This document shows, in pieces, positions 1 through 13,400 of a stretch of DNA of 64,000 bases (its first letter is position 1; the number at the start of each line of letters is the position of its first letter). Both the position numbers and the translations under genes were made by a program. Source of the stretch: Panagrolaimus kolymaensis. Taxonomy: Eukaryota; Nematoda; Chromadorea; Rhabditida; Panagrolaimidae. The notes beneath the pieces were generated by a model that worked only from the letters and a program-made list of their open reading frames with translations, was not told where the DNA came from and made no database searches. The stretch spans positions 558,001 to 622,000 of the forward strand of contig JAJQJQ010000007.1 of assembly GCA_028622995.1 (NCBI GenBank), read 5' to 3'.

Positions 1-1455
1 TTGGCATAATTATTTGACATTATTTTACTTTTTTTGTTTTTTGCTTGCCGCGTGTATTTTTTTTTTACCTGTTGCGATGATATCAAATTTCAGTCATGTC
101 ATTTTTTGTTTTGCTTCCGAGAATAAAAGGGCAATATTCATTTTCCAAGGTGTGTTTAAAGTAAAAAGGTCGTATGATAATAAATTTATCTGTGTGTTAT
201 TCGATTTGCAAAAAAAATAAAACCCTCTGTGTCTGATTCCAAAATTGTAGAATTTTTTTCTTTAAAGATACCGTATATTTTTTTAAGAAGTAGCAAAGTG
301 AAAAATTTGTCATAATTATTTTAGTTACTTAAAAGATTTTATTTATTTTTTACTTTGTAACTAAATAAATAACCGATATGAACGTCAAAAGCAGCTTTTA
401 AGATTTTTTATGTATTTTATTTTCGTATAATTTTTCTTCCGCATAAAACACACTTACTACATATATAGTTTTCGAATCAAAATCGGGATTGTATGTAATT
501 ATTCAGATTTTTTCCATTAACCCAAATTCACCAATCTTATTTTCCAAGCTTTTTTTTGTTTTAGATAATTCCCTTTATTTTAGTTAGTTACCGCGTTTTT
601 TTCTTTGACTTAACTTCGACGATAAATAATCCTTTTATTTTGAATTTTTTGACGTCGCCTTCCTTCCCTAATGCATCTTCTTCAATATTCATCCTTACAA
701 AAAAAGGAACTCCATCTCCTTCTTTTTTTTCTTGTAGCTTTTTTCATTTGCCAAAATATTTTTAGGATGAATTTTGTTATCATATGACATTTTCTTGCAA
801 TTGTATATGTGTTAAATTTTTTTTTATCATACCTTATGTAGTAATTTGTATAATTCCAGAGTGGATTATCTCATCTCCAAATATTATGTATGTATAGTAG
901 ACGTAATAATAATATTAATTTCAAAAAATACACTGTCTTAAATCTTTTTTTCTTTTTCTTTTTTGGCATTTAAATTTCTTGGATGAAGGATTTACAAGAA
1001 AGAAGATTAACAACCCCTATTTTTATAATTTTAAAATAATAAAAAAACGAAGATAAAGAGCAAAAAAAAATTTTTAATATTCATGTTTCATGAGAAGCAC
1101 GTGCTTTTTAAAAAATGGCAATGAACTCCTGAAATTTGTTTTGTTTTTTAATTTTTCTTTTCACAATGAGAATCGTGAAAGTAACGAAGCCTTAAAAATA
1201 TATCAAAAAAACATAGTTAAGGAGAGGCACCTGTCATGTAGCCAGCGATTTTATTAATTTGAGCAACAGAAAATTAAAATTTTTAAAGATTAAATATTAA
1301 AGTTTTTCTATAGTATTTCCTTGCATTTGCTCTTTTAACTTTTCATTCTCTCATTTTAAAAGTTTGTGTTTTATGTTTTAGTTTTCTTTTAACTTTATTA
1401 AGGTCAAGCGCCATTCTCAGCGGGGTGGCTCTTCTTTTAAGCTATGGTATTTGAG
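1..1455. other. AT-rich intergenic stretch, no gene seen
   Basis: Long A and T runs with stops in all frames. The few short open frames are low-complexity and lack splice partners. I see no RNA gene. It is probably distal upstream or intergenic DNA of the receptor gene that starts at 5087. Confidence 0.6.
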
Positions 1456-1823
1456 CAGCGATGTCGAAACAGTCTTAGCTGGTTTCATTAACCACTTTGG
1501 CATTGTTCACAAAACGCTACTGGTTAACTAAACCAGCAAATTTCAATCAAACGAAAAAATTGCTGGTTTACTAAACCACTTTTTCGGAAAGCTTCGTTTT
1601 TTGAATGAAGACAAACGAGTCTTTCTTTGGTTCTCTGCCTCAATGAAATGTTTCGTTTTGCTTTTCTTCAAGGATTTTTTGAAGGCATTTTTTCAAAAGT
1701 GGTTAACACAAAAACGGTTAGCTTAACCGGCAAATTTTCTGGTTTAGCAAACCAGCAGTTTAGTAAACCAGCAAAAAAAGTGGTTTAGTTAACCCGGTTA
1801 AATAGACTGTTTCGACATCCCTG
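1456..1823. mobile_element. Non-autonomous hAT-type MITE with 8-bp target duplication
   Basis: The left end CAGCGATGTCGAAACAGTCT (1456-1475) is an inverted match, with one mismatch, to the right end at 1804-1823. The flanks TATTTGAG (1448-1455) and TATTTGAG (1824-1831) form a perfect 8-bp direct duplication. An 8-bp duplication with ends starting CAG(G/C)G is the hallmark of hAT transposons. The element is 368 bp and has no coding capacity. Its interior is packed with short palindromes built on TGGTT and AACCA, such as TGGTTAACTAAACCA, which may be subterminal transposase-binding repeats. Confidence 0.85.
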
Positions 1824-4800
1824 TATTTGAGTGTTTTAGAAAATGTTTTTTAAAAAATGTCTGACTTATTAAAAGAAGCACTATAATGCTTGAAAAAAAA
1901 TATGTAAAATTTTTTATTGTTTTTTACTTTTTTGCTGTGAAATAAACATTTCCGATACTTGCACGAAAATAGCTTAGTTTTTGTTAATGATATTGCACTT
2001 TTCCCGATGTCCATTATGTCGCTCTATAAAACCAAGGGAAAATGTAATTTACTAACTTTGGTATATAAATTATTCTTAAACCGAAGAAAAAGAGGCAGAA
2101 AACAACAAAAGTGCAGAATTCTTACTTACGCAAACGGAAGTCAAATTTGCTTCTTTTCCCATTTTAAATAATTCACATTCCTGAATAATTTTTCAAAGGA
2201 TATCATTCAACACTGTACTTCTCTTTTATATTCTTGTTTTTGTTTGAAAAAAGGACAACGAAATTCATTAGGCTTTCAAGTTTTAATCTTAATAATAGTT
2301 ATGGAATAAAGCAGGAGACTCACAGACTGCTCCTAATACAACTTCCTTTTGAGTTGACTCACACTCGAGACATTTAAATAATAAACTTTTTTTAAAACAA
2401 ATTTTAATGATGAAACTTATTATTCCAACACTTTTGAAGTTCCTTAAAATTTCTTGAAGGATCTTTGTCTCTTTGAAGCTTCATCATTTTTAAGTTTATT
2501 TTCTTCATTGCCTCCATTCTTCCTGCACCACGCAATTAAACTAGCACCATTTAAAAAAACATCCTTATTTTTTTAAATGAGTTTTAAAAATTTACGTTTT
2601 TATCATTTTAATTAGTTTAATAAAAAAGCATTCATTTTTTTTCTAAAATTTTTATTTACTTTTTCTTGTTTTTTTTTTCTTTCGTGTTCGTGTTCTCTCA
2701 AGTTCACGGAAGTTTGCATGTTCATTCTTCACCACCAAATTATTTATTACATTTTTCTTATGCAATATGGTTTATTTAAGGACATCATCTAAGACAAACA
2801 CTTTTTTAGAGCTTTGTTTGAACAAGAAAAAAAGTGTCTAGCCTGAAAAAAAAATCAGTTTAAATGAAGTTTTTTTATCGACGATTTTTTTTATCGCTTG
2901 TGAAAGATTAAAATTTAAGAACCAAATATTTTTGAGGATTCAGTGTTATTAAATTTGACCTATTTTTTATATATTGCTATAACATTAATAGAAATAAGCC
3001 GAAGCAACAACGTACGTCAAATAAAAGGGATAAACGCGGGAATGCCAAAAAAAAGACATAGTGACCTTCTTCTAAAATTATTCACTTTAATTTGGAGATT
3101 TTTTGGCTTTCTAATTTTTTTCCTAAAAAATGTAAGCCTACAGTTTGCTTCATATCGTAACTTCAAATATGGGCTCTGAAGTTGAAAATTTTAAATAACT
3201 GACGCAACCTTATTAAACTTACGTGTTTTTGAACTTTTCTGTTCATTTTTTTTTGCCAATCTTTTTAATTATTAATGTAACAAACCACAAACCGTTTTTT
3301 TGATAGACAAAAAAAGTTACCTATTACTCACACATTTTTTAATTATACTCCAAGCTTGTTTGGTGTCTCATATTAAGAAAACCCATTTTTAAACAAACAA
3401 AAAATTTGTTTCAAAATTACTTCCAGAATTTTAATTCTTTCCGCTTCAAACAATGTTTTTTAATCCTTTAGCTTTCTTACTTTTTTATTTTCTATAAATT
3501 TTTATCTTATACGTTGAATGCCTTTGATTTAGAATAGCTTTGTTAAAGCTTATAAACGACGCATCTTTTTTGTTTTGTAAATTTTTTTATAAAATTGAAA
3601 CAAAAACATGATTATCCTTAATTTTATCAACAACAAAAAACTACGCTAATGCGGAAAATCCGTTAGAATCAAAAAGTCATTTTTTAAGAGAAAGAATCTG
3701 TCGCTTTTTTGAGTGTAGTTTGCTTTTTTTTGTAATTCCTTGAAAATCTTATGGCTATGCAACAGGTGTTTTGGAAGAAATTTAAATATTTCATGCTTTT
3801 TCTGATAAACTTGAATTTTAAAATAATATTTGTTTTTAAAATAACCAACATGCGATAGTGGTCAGTTTAGAGAAAAGAAGTAAAAAAATTTGAATGATTA
3901 AAAATGTCACACATCTATCTTCTTGGGAAGCAAGGCAAGACATCTTCTTGAAAAATGAGAAGAGAGGGATTCGAGATATGAGAGCATAAAAAAAAATAAA
4001 AGAAAAAATAGTATTTTTTATTCTTCGAATTTTATTATTGCTTCTTACTTCTTTTTTTTCATTATCGAAACTAATGACTTCTTCTTTTATTTCTTTTATG
4101 CTTTTTACCGTAAATTTCATTCATTCTCATGATGACCATCACCATTTTAAAAAGTTAATATATAAAAGGTTTGAGTCAGAAAAAGAGGGGTCTTAAATCT
4201 GCCTGTGTGCTTCATTCATGCCAAGGAAGAAGAAGAAGAACTAAATATTAGTATTTATTTTATTTTATTTTTTTCGAACATTACTCAACTTATAAAAAGA
4301 GGGTCATTTTTTCGAAGAAAAAAAAGGGTTTTTATTATTATGGGAATGTGAGTAAACACTTACGTGCCTTTTTTTGTTCACACTTTTAGATATTTTCTAA
4401 GTATACATATAAATATTTAAAGAAGGATGAGATATCGATGAAACAATTTTTTATGACACTCTAAGATTTTATTCTTTTTCCTCCTCATTTTTTATGTCCT
4501 TCTAAAAAGTTACTATTTTTTCTTATCCTTAAAAATAGTTAATTTTTGTCTCTTTCATTTGACTCATTTCTTTTTTTTTATTTTACATTCAATTTTTTTA
4601 TTATTCCAAAACTATGAAAGAAAAAAGGGAAAACTTTGTTATGGATACATAAATTCAAAGGAGTTTTTTATTTTCTTATTTTTTTATATGGAAAAACTCC
4701 ACCCTTCTTTTTTTCTAACAACTTTGGTTTATTCCATTTTTTTCCATGTTTATGCGTCTTTCGTGTTTTTAACACTTTTTTATTTAATGCTTTAATCCTT

Positions 4801-5086
4801 AAAAGAAAATGAAATGGAATAAAAAAAAGTTTAAAACAATTGTTTTTTATTTATTTTATTTGGTTGCTACCAATTTTTTTTTCTGTTCGCGTGTAAACCG
4901 TGAATGATCGCGTGCTTTTTATTAAGTCATAATTTTTTAATTTTTGTAATTACCTTTAAAAAAATATTTATTTTAGATTTTTTTTATTCTCCTTTATTGT
5001 ACGGTAGTTTTGGCATTTTTTAAACAATAATCTGCCAAATATACTGTAATTTTTTTATTCCATAGCAATATTATTAATTTTTAATC
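1824..5086. other. AT-rich intergenic region upstream of the GPCR gene
   Basis: No convincing coding exon, tRNA or rRNA. The open frames here are A/T-homopolymer artefacts without similarity to each other or to known domains. It may carry long-range regulatory DNA for the receptor gene, but no specific site can be named. Confidence 0.5.
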
Positions 5087-8000
5087 ATGTCAGAAACGTC
5101 TTCTTCACTTCCATCAATATTATTATCTTCAATATCTCCAACAACATCAGCATCCATAATAGCCACAGATTTAATAAATGCAACATTTTCAACAATATTT
5201 AATAATAATAATTCAAATTTATCCATACCTTTCCAACCTTCACCTCCATCTTCTCTATCAACAACAACAACATCAGATTCAATATATTCTCTGAGAATGG
5301 CATTAACGATTACGCATTTATTTTTAGTTTCAATAGGTTCAATAAATTTATTAGTTATTTTTGTTATTTTATTACGACCATATATGAGATCGATAACAAA
5401 TGTATATATGATATCATTATGTATGGCAGATTTTTTATATTTAGCTAATTTAACTCTCGTTGCTGCAACACAATTAAATGGTAAATCATGGCCATTTGGT
5501 TCATTTATGTGTACTACATATCATGGAACTGAAACCACTGGTAAGTGAAAAGTTTTGGCAACAAAAAATTGCAAATAAACAAAAAATCTGTAAATATGGC
5601 TTTTCCTCATAAATTTACAAAAAAATGTGTTAAATTAAACAATTTTTTCTTTTTTGCTAATTATTTTTACGCTATATTTTTTATATCTACAAACTTGAGA
5701 CATGTCATTAATTAATTACCATTCTCTCTATTGCTCACTCAGCTGTTACTCATATCACGTTATTTTCTATGTTTTTTTTCTTTTTGTTCCGTTTCAAAAC
5801 CATGTGAAAAACTTTTTTTTATTCTGGCACAATTTTTAATTTTTTCTTTTTGACTTCATTCCAAGACTACATAATGAAATTAAGAAAAACAAGAAAAAGA
5901 GAAGCAAAAGAAAAACTTAAATTTTTATCAACTTTTTCTTCTTCATGGATTCAATAATGAATTTTTAACGCATAATTTTTCATAGTTAATGGAAGAGTTT
6001 TTGAGACACTTTCCTTCGTTTTTTCTTTTCTTTATGTACGTCATTTGCTTTGACTTTCTTTATAAGAAGAAAAAGAGATTCTTAATGAATACGCAACGCA
6101 ACAACAACATAGTAAGAAGCATCCATAAAAGAAAAAACGTGGTTTAAAAAAAATATTAAATTGACGTGACACGTTCATTCATTCATAAAACTTTTAGTTT
6201 TTTTTATTAGGTTTATTTAGAGGCTATTACAGTAAGACTTTTTTATTTTTTGACGCAAAAATTGGTTTAAATCAAAAACAAATTAAAGTCGACTATTTTT
6301 GCGTTAAAAGGATTTTTTTAAAGCATTCGAAAAAGAAAGAAATAGCAAGCGTGTAACATTTCCGTTAATTAAAAAGAAAGAAGCAAAAAAACTTTGAATA
6401 AATTATTAAAAACTTTCACTCTTTAACGTTTTCTTAGACTTGGATAACCCAAGGAAATGATGTCAACTTTTTTTCAAAAAGACAAAAAAACATTAAAACA
6501 TTTTTTTAACAACTTTAATTATTTTTATCCCTCGTTTTAGGAAAATATGCATCAGTGATGTTTGTCGTTTTATTAGCGGTGGATCGATATTTTGCTATGT
6601 GTAAATCACATTGGTGTTCAAGGTATCGAACATATCGAATTGCAATAATTATATCAATAGTTGCATGGTTTTTATCCATATTTGCTGCAACTCCATTATA
6701 TGCATTCTCTGAAGTTGTAATGTTAAGATACAGATTTGTGGATAAAGTGCAAAAATTATGCATAGCTAAATGGCCATCAAGTGAAAGTGCTAAATGGTAA
6801 GCTTTTTGACAGAAAATAAAAAAACCATAACCATTACAAAATTTTAGGTATATCACTTTCTCATCCGTTCTCATCTTTGCTTTACCATTGGCTTTGATAG
6901 TCTTTTGCTATTATCACATAATCAATAAACTTCGTGAAGCTCTTAAAGGAAGTAAAAGACTTCGACGAACTGCAAGCTCTCGAGCTCCTTATCATCGAGT
7001 TACTCGTTTGGTGCTTTGGGTTGTTGTCTTCCATGTAATTTGTTGGTCACCATTTTGGTTATTCAATGTTTTTAGCAGCGTATTTGGTTTACGAATTTCC
7101 ACGCATTTTGATAGAATTGTTATTAATATTTTGTAAGGATTCAAAAAAAATTATTCCATGAATTTTTTAACTTTGTTCCTTTCACTTTTTCAGACATTTA
7201 CTTCCATATTTTAATTGCGCTTTGAATCCATTACTTTATGCCGCGCATGCAGAAAATTTTCGTCAAGCAATTAAATCATTATTTACTCGACAACAACCAC
7301 CCAGATCTCCTACAGATGTGGAAGATTCAAGAATGTATGGTAATGGAACCATTCGATCCATTCGAAGTAAAAAAAGTGCATGGAGTCGATTTTCACAGTA
7401 AGTGTTTTTTGCATTAGAAAATTAGATATATGTAATTATATCAGAAAAAAAAATCAAACTATCTTTATTACGTTTAAAAGTTGCAACAATATAGTTTTTA
7501 AATATCTTCTTTTTATTGTTTTTCCTTTGCTAAATTTCTTAATTTTTTTTAGACAAAGCAATGATAAATTATTAAATAATTCTGTTCATCGATCAAATCC
7601 AACATCCGAATGTCATAAAGATTCTGCTGTAACCGTTGTTCGATTTTCTCGTGCTGTAACTCCTATTCCTCTTGATACTTCCTCCATGTCAGGATATGAT
7701 GCGTGTGAAAAATCATACCTTGTTAAATCATCCATGTCAAGTAAATCAGTAGAATATTTGCCATCAACAAATTCAATTTCAAATGGAGGGAAATTTTTTC
7801 AATACAATAATTTAAATAATGATTCTTCAATACATCATAGTGGAATAATTCCAAGTTTTGTTAATCGCATTGCTTCATCATATCGTCATCATAATAATTC
7901 AAATGGAAACAATAATGTTGGTGGACTTCATCATCCCCATCATTTACTTCCTGCAATGCCATTAAAGAAGCAATCATCATCCAGCATCCTTGAAATCAAA

Positions 8001-8216
8001 CACCCTCAACAACCATTGCATTCCATTACATCGATGAATAGCGTCGCGATAACCCTGAATTCCGAAGATGGAAGTATCCCAGAAGAAGATTTATTGATGC
8101 TTCAAAAGGAAGAACAAAAAGAAAATGAAGAAGCTGTTGTTGTTATAGCTGCTGAAGATAAAAATAATACTGTGCCTTCATTTTGTATTTCAAATCCAGA
8201 TGACATTTTTATTTAA
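5087..8216 (+). CDS. Rhodopsin-family neuropeptide GPCR (somatostatin/allatostatin-C/opioid-like)
   Basis: Five exons (5087-5540, 6541-6796, 6848-7132, 7194-7397, 7553-8216) give 620 residues. After a Ser/Thr/Asn-rich, N-glycosylatable N-terminus come seven membrane spans. Class A landmarks are visible: an Asp in TM2 (SLCMADFLYLANL), a DRY triplet followed by FAMCK at the end of TM3, CWSPFW in TM6 and NPLLYA in TM7. The 'DRYFAMCKSHW' loop and TM6/TM7 style resemble the nematode npr receptors related to somatostatin and allatostatin-C receptors; this subfamily call is from memory and tentative. The C-tail is long (over 200 residues), with Ser, Asn and His-rich tracts and an acidic end, suiting arrestin or kinase regulation. 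The first intron is exactly 1 kb and the others are 51-155 bp. The gene converges on UTP6 with about 195 bp between stop codons. Confidence 0.85.
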
Positions 8217-8410
8217 AAACCAAACAACAACCATTCATTTTTTACAGTATTACTTTTTTATTGTTTTTTGACTTATGTGTTTTTTTTCCAAAGCAAAATT
8301 CGGGCATTTTTTTGTTGTTGTAAACATTTAATAAAACATTTCTTATAACTTTTTATTAAAAAATCAACAAAATAAACAATTCAAACAATAAAAGATTACT
8401 AATGGAAAAT

Positions 8411-9670
8411 TCAATCTTCAGTTGCTTCTTCTGATGATTCTTCTTCATCTTCTCCTGACAATTCTGCTTCTTCATCCGATGATGATTCTGCTTCTTCTTC
8501 TGATGATGATTGATGTACTTCTTCTGTTGACAGTTCTGCTCCTTCCTTTGATATTTCTGCTGCTGCTGCTTCATTTGTTACATTTTCTACCGAACCAGGT
8601 GAAAGAAGTTTGGAAATTGTATCAGCCATCTTTTCAGCAAGTTCACCATAATTATGAGTAACTTCTAAACATTTGGAAAGAAGTTCTGAAACAAAAAAAC
8701 ATGAAAAAATTAGACGAATCTATCATATAACAAACCATTTTTGTTATCAACAGCCTTTTGTCCTTGGTTTAAAACAATTTCAGCTAATTTGAACTCAAAT
8801 ATAGCATCACTAATATCTTCCAGTGAAACAAGAATTTCATTTTTGACATGAGTTTTATCATCAACTCCAGCTAATCGAGCACGACGTTCAAGAAGCCTGA
8901 AAATTTCACAAACACTTTTAGCATGTTTTAGATGAATATGCAACTTACATCACAACATAAGCAATTTCCATTTCAAAGAAAGCAACCCAAAGTCCAATAT
9001 CTTTTGGGAATTTTCTTAAAGCAAATTGAAAGATAATTCGAGCATTCTCTGCACTTTTGTTTTCAAAATATTCCCATCGTGCAGCTTTTTCATGATTTCG
9101 AGGATTGGTTCCATGGAACTGAAAAAGAAGAGTTAAGAAAAAATTGGATGAAAATTTCACTAACCTGTAGGAATCGAGTATAAGTTTTTGTTAGAATATG
9201 AAACAGCTTATTGTTATCCAAGAATTCAATTTCTTTTTCATAATATTCAGCTTTCTAAAAAACGAACAATAAGAAGGGCAAGATGGAAGAGAGAAAGATA
9301 CCTTGAAACGTTCACTACAAATTCTGTATAAATGGGCAGCATGGAGCTTCAAAGGTTTTTCAATTTCACCTTTTTTGTTCTTCATTTTCATGGAATCTCG
9401 ACGAATACGAACCAGTTCAAGGAGATCGCTCAGATATTCACCATAATTAAGATAATCTTTTGGCCGTTTTGTCTAAAAACATATTGGATTAAAACAATGG
9501 TTTTAGAAGTTGAAAAAAAGGTAACTTACACGTTTATTAACAGAATATTCAAATTGACGAACTTTTTGAATCAAAATCTTTACTTCATCATTGGTCAAAA
9601 TTTCAGTTCGTTGAAGTCCAGTAAAAACTGGTAATAATTCTTCAAGATGACGTTGAACAAATTCAGCCAT
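8411..9670 (-). CDS. utp6: U3 snoRNP-associated protein UTP6 (short form)
   Basis: Six exons (9530-9670, 9302-9472, 9165-9254, 8949-9118, 8736-8896, 8411-8685) give 335 residues. The N-terminus (MAEFVQRHLEELLPVF, then EYSVNKRTKRPKDYLNYGEY) matches the UTP6 family signature, followed by HAT (half-a-TPR) helices containing ARWEYFENKSAENAR and GLWVAFFEMEIAYV. UTP6 is part of the UTP-B complex of the small-subunit processome and acts in 18S pre-rRNA maturation in the nucleolus. The protein is only about half the usual length (near 600): after about residue 260 the HAT array is replaced by an acidic Ser/Glu/Asp tail (last ~60 residues). All splice junctions keep frame, so the short form looks like the encoded product rather than a broken model, but a missed or lost 3' part cannot be excluded. 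Confidence 0.8.
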
Positions 9671-10489
9671 AGTTATTTACCTGAAAAGTTTCATGTATGA
9701 ATTAATAGATAATTATTGAAAATAATGAGCGAAAGAAAAGTTGTAAAACTTGGATGAAACAAAATATTTTTTTTGAGGAACCTAACTTTCGTTCACATTG
9801 GCAGTGTGTCTCATTTTACTATAGCTTCCATGTCAGAAGACATACATAAATGGGTAATTCACATTCATTCATCAATGTTCTTTCTTCTTGTCTCTTTGCA
9901 CTTTTTTCTTGTCTTTTTTTTTCAATGTCCAATAATAAAAATTTGTTCAATAATGACAAATTATATTCCAACAATGCAATGGTTTTTTCGATAAGTGAAT
10001 TGCATTTGGTTGTTTATTTATTTAATTTTTGTTAGTTTCTATTGATTTTCTTTATGAATTATTATAGCTTTCATTCATAGTTTTTGTAAAGTTTTGACAT
10101 TCTTTTGTGGGTTTTAAATATCAAATCCTTCTATGCTACTACATAAGTTTTCGATCCCAATAATAACCATAAAATCAATGAGTCATTCAATTAATTAAAG
10201 GTCGTCGATAGACTGCAATGAAAATGTTCCCTCTGGGCATAAATGAATTATCTAATTTTGCGGTCAAATTTTTTCCTTTTTACAAAAAGAGATTTTTCAA
10301 ATCGATGAAGTCACGATTTATGGATTACCTTGCTTTTTTGTTTCAACAACTATTTTTTATATAACTTTCTTCATAAAGTTTTAATTGTTTGGAAGAAAAA
10401 ACATATTTACTTTTCGTTTTTTATTATTATCGTTATTGCTGGCTTCCCCACTTTAATTCCACTTTTAATGCTTTATTTTATAGTCATTG
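9671..10489. other. Divergent intergenic region between UTP6 and GAK
   Basis: About 0.8 kb of AT-rich DNA that must contain both promoters. A polypyrimidine tract ending TTTTATAG at 10476-10483 lies 6 bases before the GAK start codon and looks like a spliced-leader trans-splice acceptor. No coding exon is supported. Confidence 0.5.
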
Positions 10490-13400
10490 ATGGCAGACTT
10501 ATTCCGTTCTGCTTTTTCATATATTCAACAAGCAGCTCCAATTCTACAAGGAAATGGATTAGGAACTAGTCATCCTCTTGTTGGAACCACTGTGGATGTT
10601 GGTGGAATAAAAGTTAAACTTCGATCTTTAATTGCAGAAGGTGGATTTGGCCTTGTTTTTTCTGCAGAAGATTCACAAGGAAATTTATATGCTTTGAAAA
10701 GGTTATTAGCTGGTGATAAAGAAGCTGCCGATGCTGCAATTAGAGAAATAAAATTTCAAAAAGAGGTGATTTTTTTTATTCAAAGGAATATTATTAAAAC
10801 TTTTCTGGTTTTAGTTATCTGGTCCTTCATCAATTGTAAGATTTGTCTCAGCAGCAACAAGAAATCCAGAACAAACAACTCATGGAAGAGCTGAATTTTT
10901 ACTTTTAACTGAACTTTGTTCCGGTGGACCATTAATAGATTTCATGCAAAAAGGTCCCATTGCACCAGAAAACATTTTTAAAATCTTTCATGCGGCTTCA
11001 TCAGCTGTCAAGCACATGCATGATCGAAATAATCCAATTACTCATCGCGATATAAAAGTAACATCCCTATTCACATGTTTCCATAAATGAACGATTTTTG
11101 TTTTAGATTGAAAATCTCCTTTTCATTTCTGAAGGTTTTATTAAACTTTGCGATTTTGGTTCAGCTACAACTGAAATTTGGCGTCCTGATGATGATTGGA
11201 ATGCTTTGAAGCGATCATTGCTTGAAGAAGAAATGCAAAAACATACAACACCAATGTACAGAGCACCCGAAATATTAGATACATATCAAAATTTTCCAAT
11301 TGGTCCTTCACAAGATATTTGGGCTCTTGGTTGCATTCTTTTTTATTTGTGTTATCGAACTCATCCATTTGAAGATTCTGCAAAATTGAGAATTATCAAT
11401 GCAAAATATACTTTACCCGAAGATAAAACTCCTTATTCTGGATTTCATCCTATCATTCGTAAGCATTAAAGCTGCTTCAAGCTCGAGCGTATAACATGTT
11501 TTAGGAAGCTTACTTCAACCAAATCCACATCTTCGACCATCAGTTCAAGAACTTTGTGATCAATTGGAACAACTTGCATATCAATTAAAAATTGATTTGT
11601 CAAAACCTATAACTGGATTAGAAGTTGAAAGGCAGCCATCACCTTCTCAAACGCCTGCATCTGCAACAGTTACACCACCAAGAACTCGCCGAGCGGGAAA
11701 TGAAGAAAGTAATCAAGCATCCTCTCAAACAGCTGGTGCTGGAGCGGGTGAAATGTTTGCTCAACTTAAAGGTAAGGTTTCTAAGACAATTTAAGCAGCA
11801 CATATTAAAAGTTTTTGTTACAGGTCAAGGAATGAATATGTTTAAAAATTTTAGAGATAAATCAGCTGCCGTTGTTCAAACAGTTCAAGTAAGAAAACCT
11901 TTCTCTAAATATAATATATATTTAAAATTTTAAGACAACCTATGGTTCAAAAGGTCCCGATGTAACGTGGATTACAAGTCGAGTTATTATTGCTCCATTT
12001 AATGATAATGTTCCTGAAACCATTGCACAATTATCTGAAGAACAAATGAAAAATTATATTATTGATTCATCAGGGAAAAAGCCATTTGTGGTATTTAATT
12101 TAAGTGAAAGACAACTTCGATGTGATTATAATCGATGTGCTTCGGAAATGCCATTACCTCCTATTTCTTCTGGGGTTGCACCATCATTAGATTTTATGAT
12201 TGGTTTATGCAAAAATGCTATTACTTTTCTTCGAAGAGATCCGAGAAATATGATTTATTTTACTGGTTCAGAAGGTTAGTTGATTAACATTTTCTTAAAA
12301 GCACACTGTATTTTTATTATTTTCAGCTCAATGCGTTCTTGCTGTTGCATGCCTTTTAGTATTTTGTCAATATTGTGATCAAGCTAAATATGCTGTGGAT
12401 GCAATTCGAGAATTTCGTAAAAATTCAAACACCTTTTATTTCCCTGCATCTTATCTTCGAATTGTTGATGTTCTTTCAACCATTGTATCATGTGGAAATC
12501 CAGATGAACTTCGAGTTATGTGTCATAATGCCCCAGTGAAAGTAAATTGCATTTATATGGAACCTGTACCATTATTTAATAATGCTAAAACCGGTTGTCG
12601 TCCATTTGCTGAAATATATTGCGGTGGGAAAAAGCTTTGGTCGAATTTTAAATCATATGAAGAATTAAAAACTTACGAAAGTCGAGAAAAATCTATTTCT
12701 TTGGATTTGAGTGGATGGCCGGTATCTGAGGATGTTCAAATCCTAGTTTATCATGCTCGATGGAGTCGAATTCAAAATAAGCTTCAAAAAGTTTTAATTT
12801 TCGGTTGCGGATTTCATTCTAATTTTATTGATAGTCATACAGATAATTTGACATTTAGTCGAGATGAAGTTGATACAACCACTTCTGAAATTGAGAATGG
12901 TCTTCCATCTAATTTTAAAGCATTAATTTCATTGGATGTTGATCCAGATGATCGAGGATTTCGTCCACAATCCATGCCAGAATTTTTAACTTATCGTAGA
13001 GAACAAATAAAAAAAGAATGGTTAATTGGATGTGAAGAAGATGAATGTGAGTTATTGTTTTTTATGTGAAAATAATATGAAGAAATATTTTAGTAAGACT
13101 TCGACAAACAATTTCCCTTGTTTCATCACGTCCATCAACTAAAGCGCCACCTCGTCCACCACCACCTGGGATTCCTGATGGTCGTTCGGTTCCTCTCGTT
13201 GCACCAGGTTACCAACAACCACAGCAACAGCAAAAACAAACGTCAAATTTGAATCTTGATAATCCATTTGAATCCACTGGAACAGCTCCAAAACAACAAC
13301 AAGGTTTTGCTGACTTCTTTTCAACCCTTGAATGGTCATCGTCTACTGGACAACCACAACAACCTGCTGCTGCAGCAACATCATCACATACTCCTCCTCC

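Noticed and set aside
14..220. Short hydrophobic open frame at the left edge
   Set aside because: Phe-rich A/T-driven translation with no splice signals or domain; typical of AT-rich non-coding DNA.
3836..4120. 94-codon open frame on the minus strand
   Set aside because: Low-complexity Lys/Phe composition, no partner exons, no similarity to anything else in the window.
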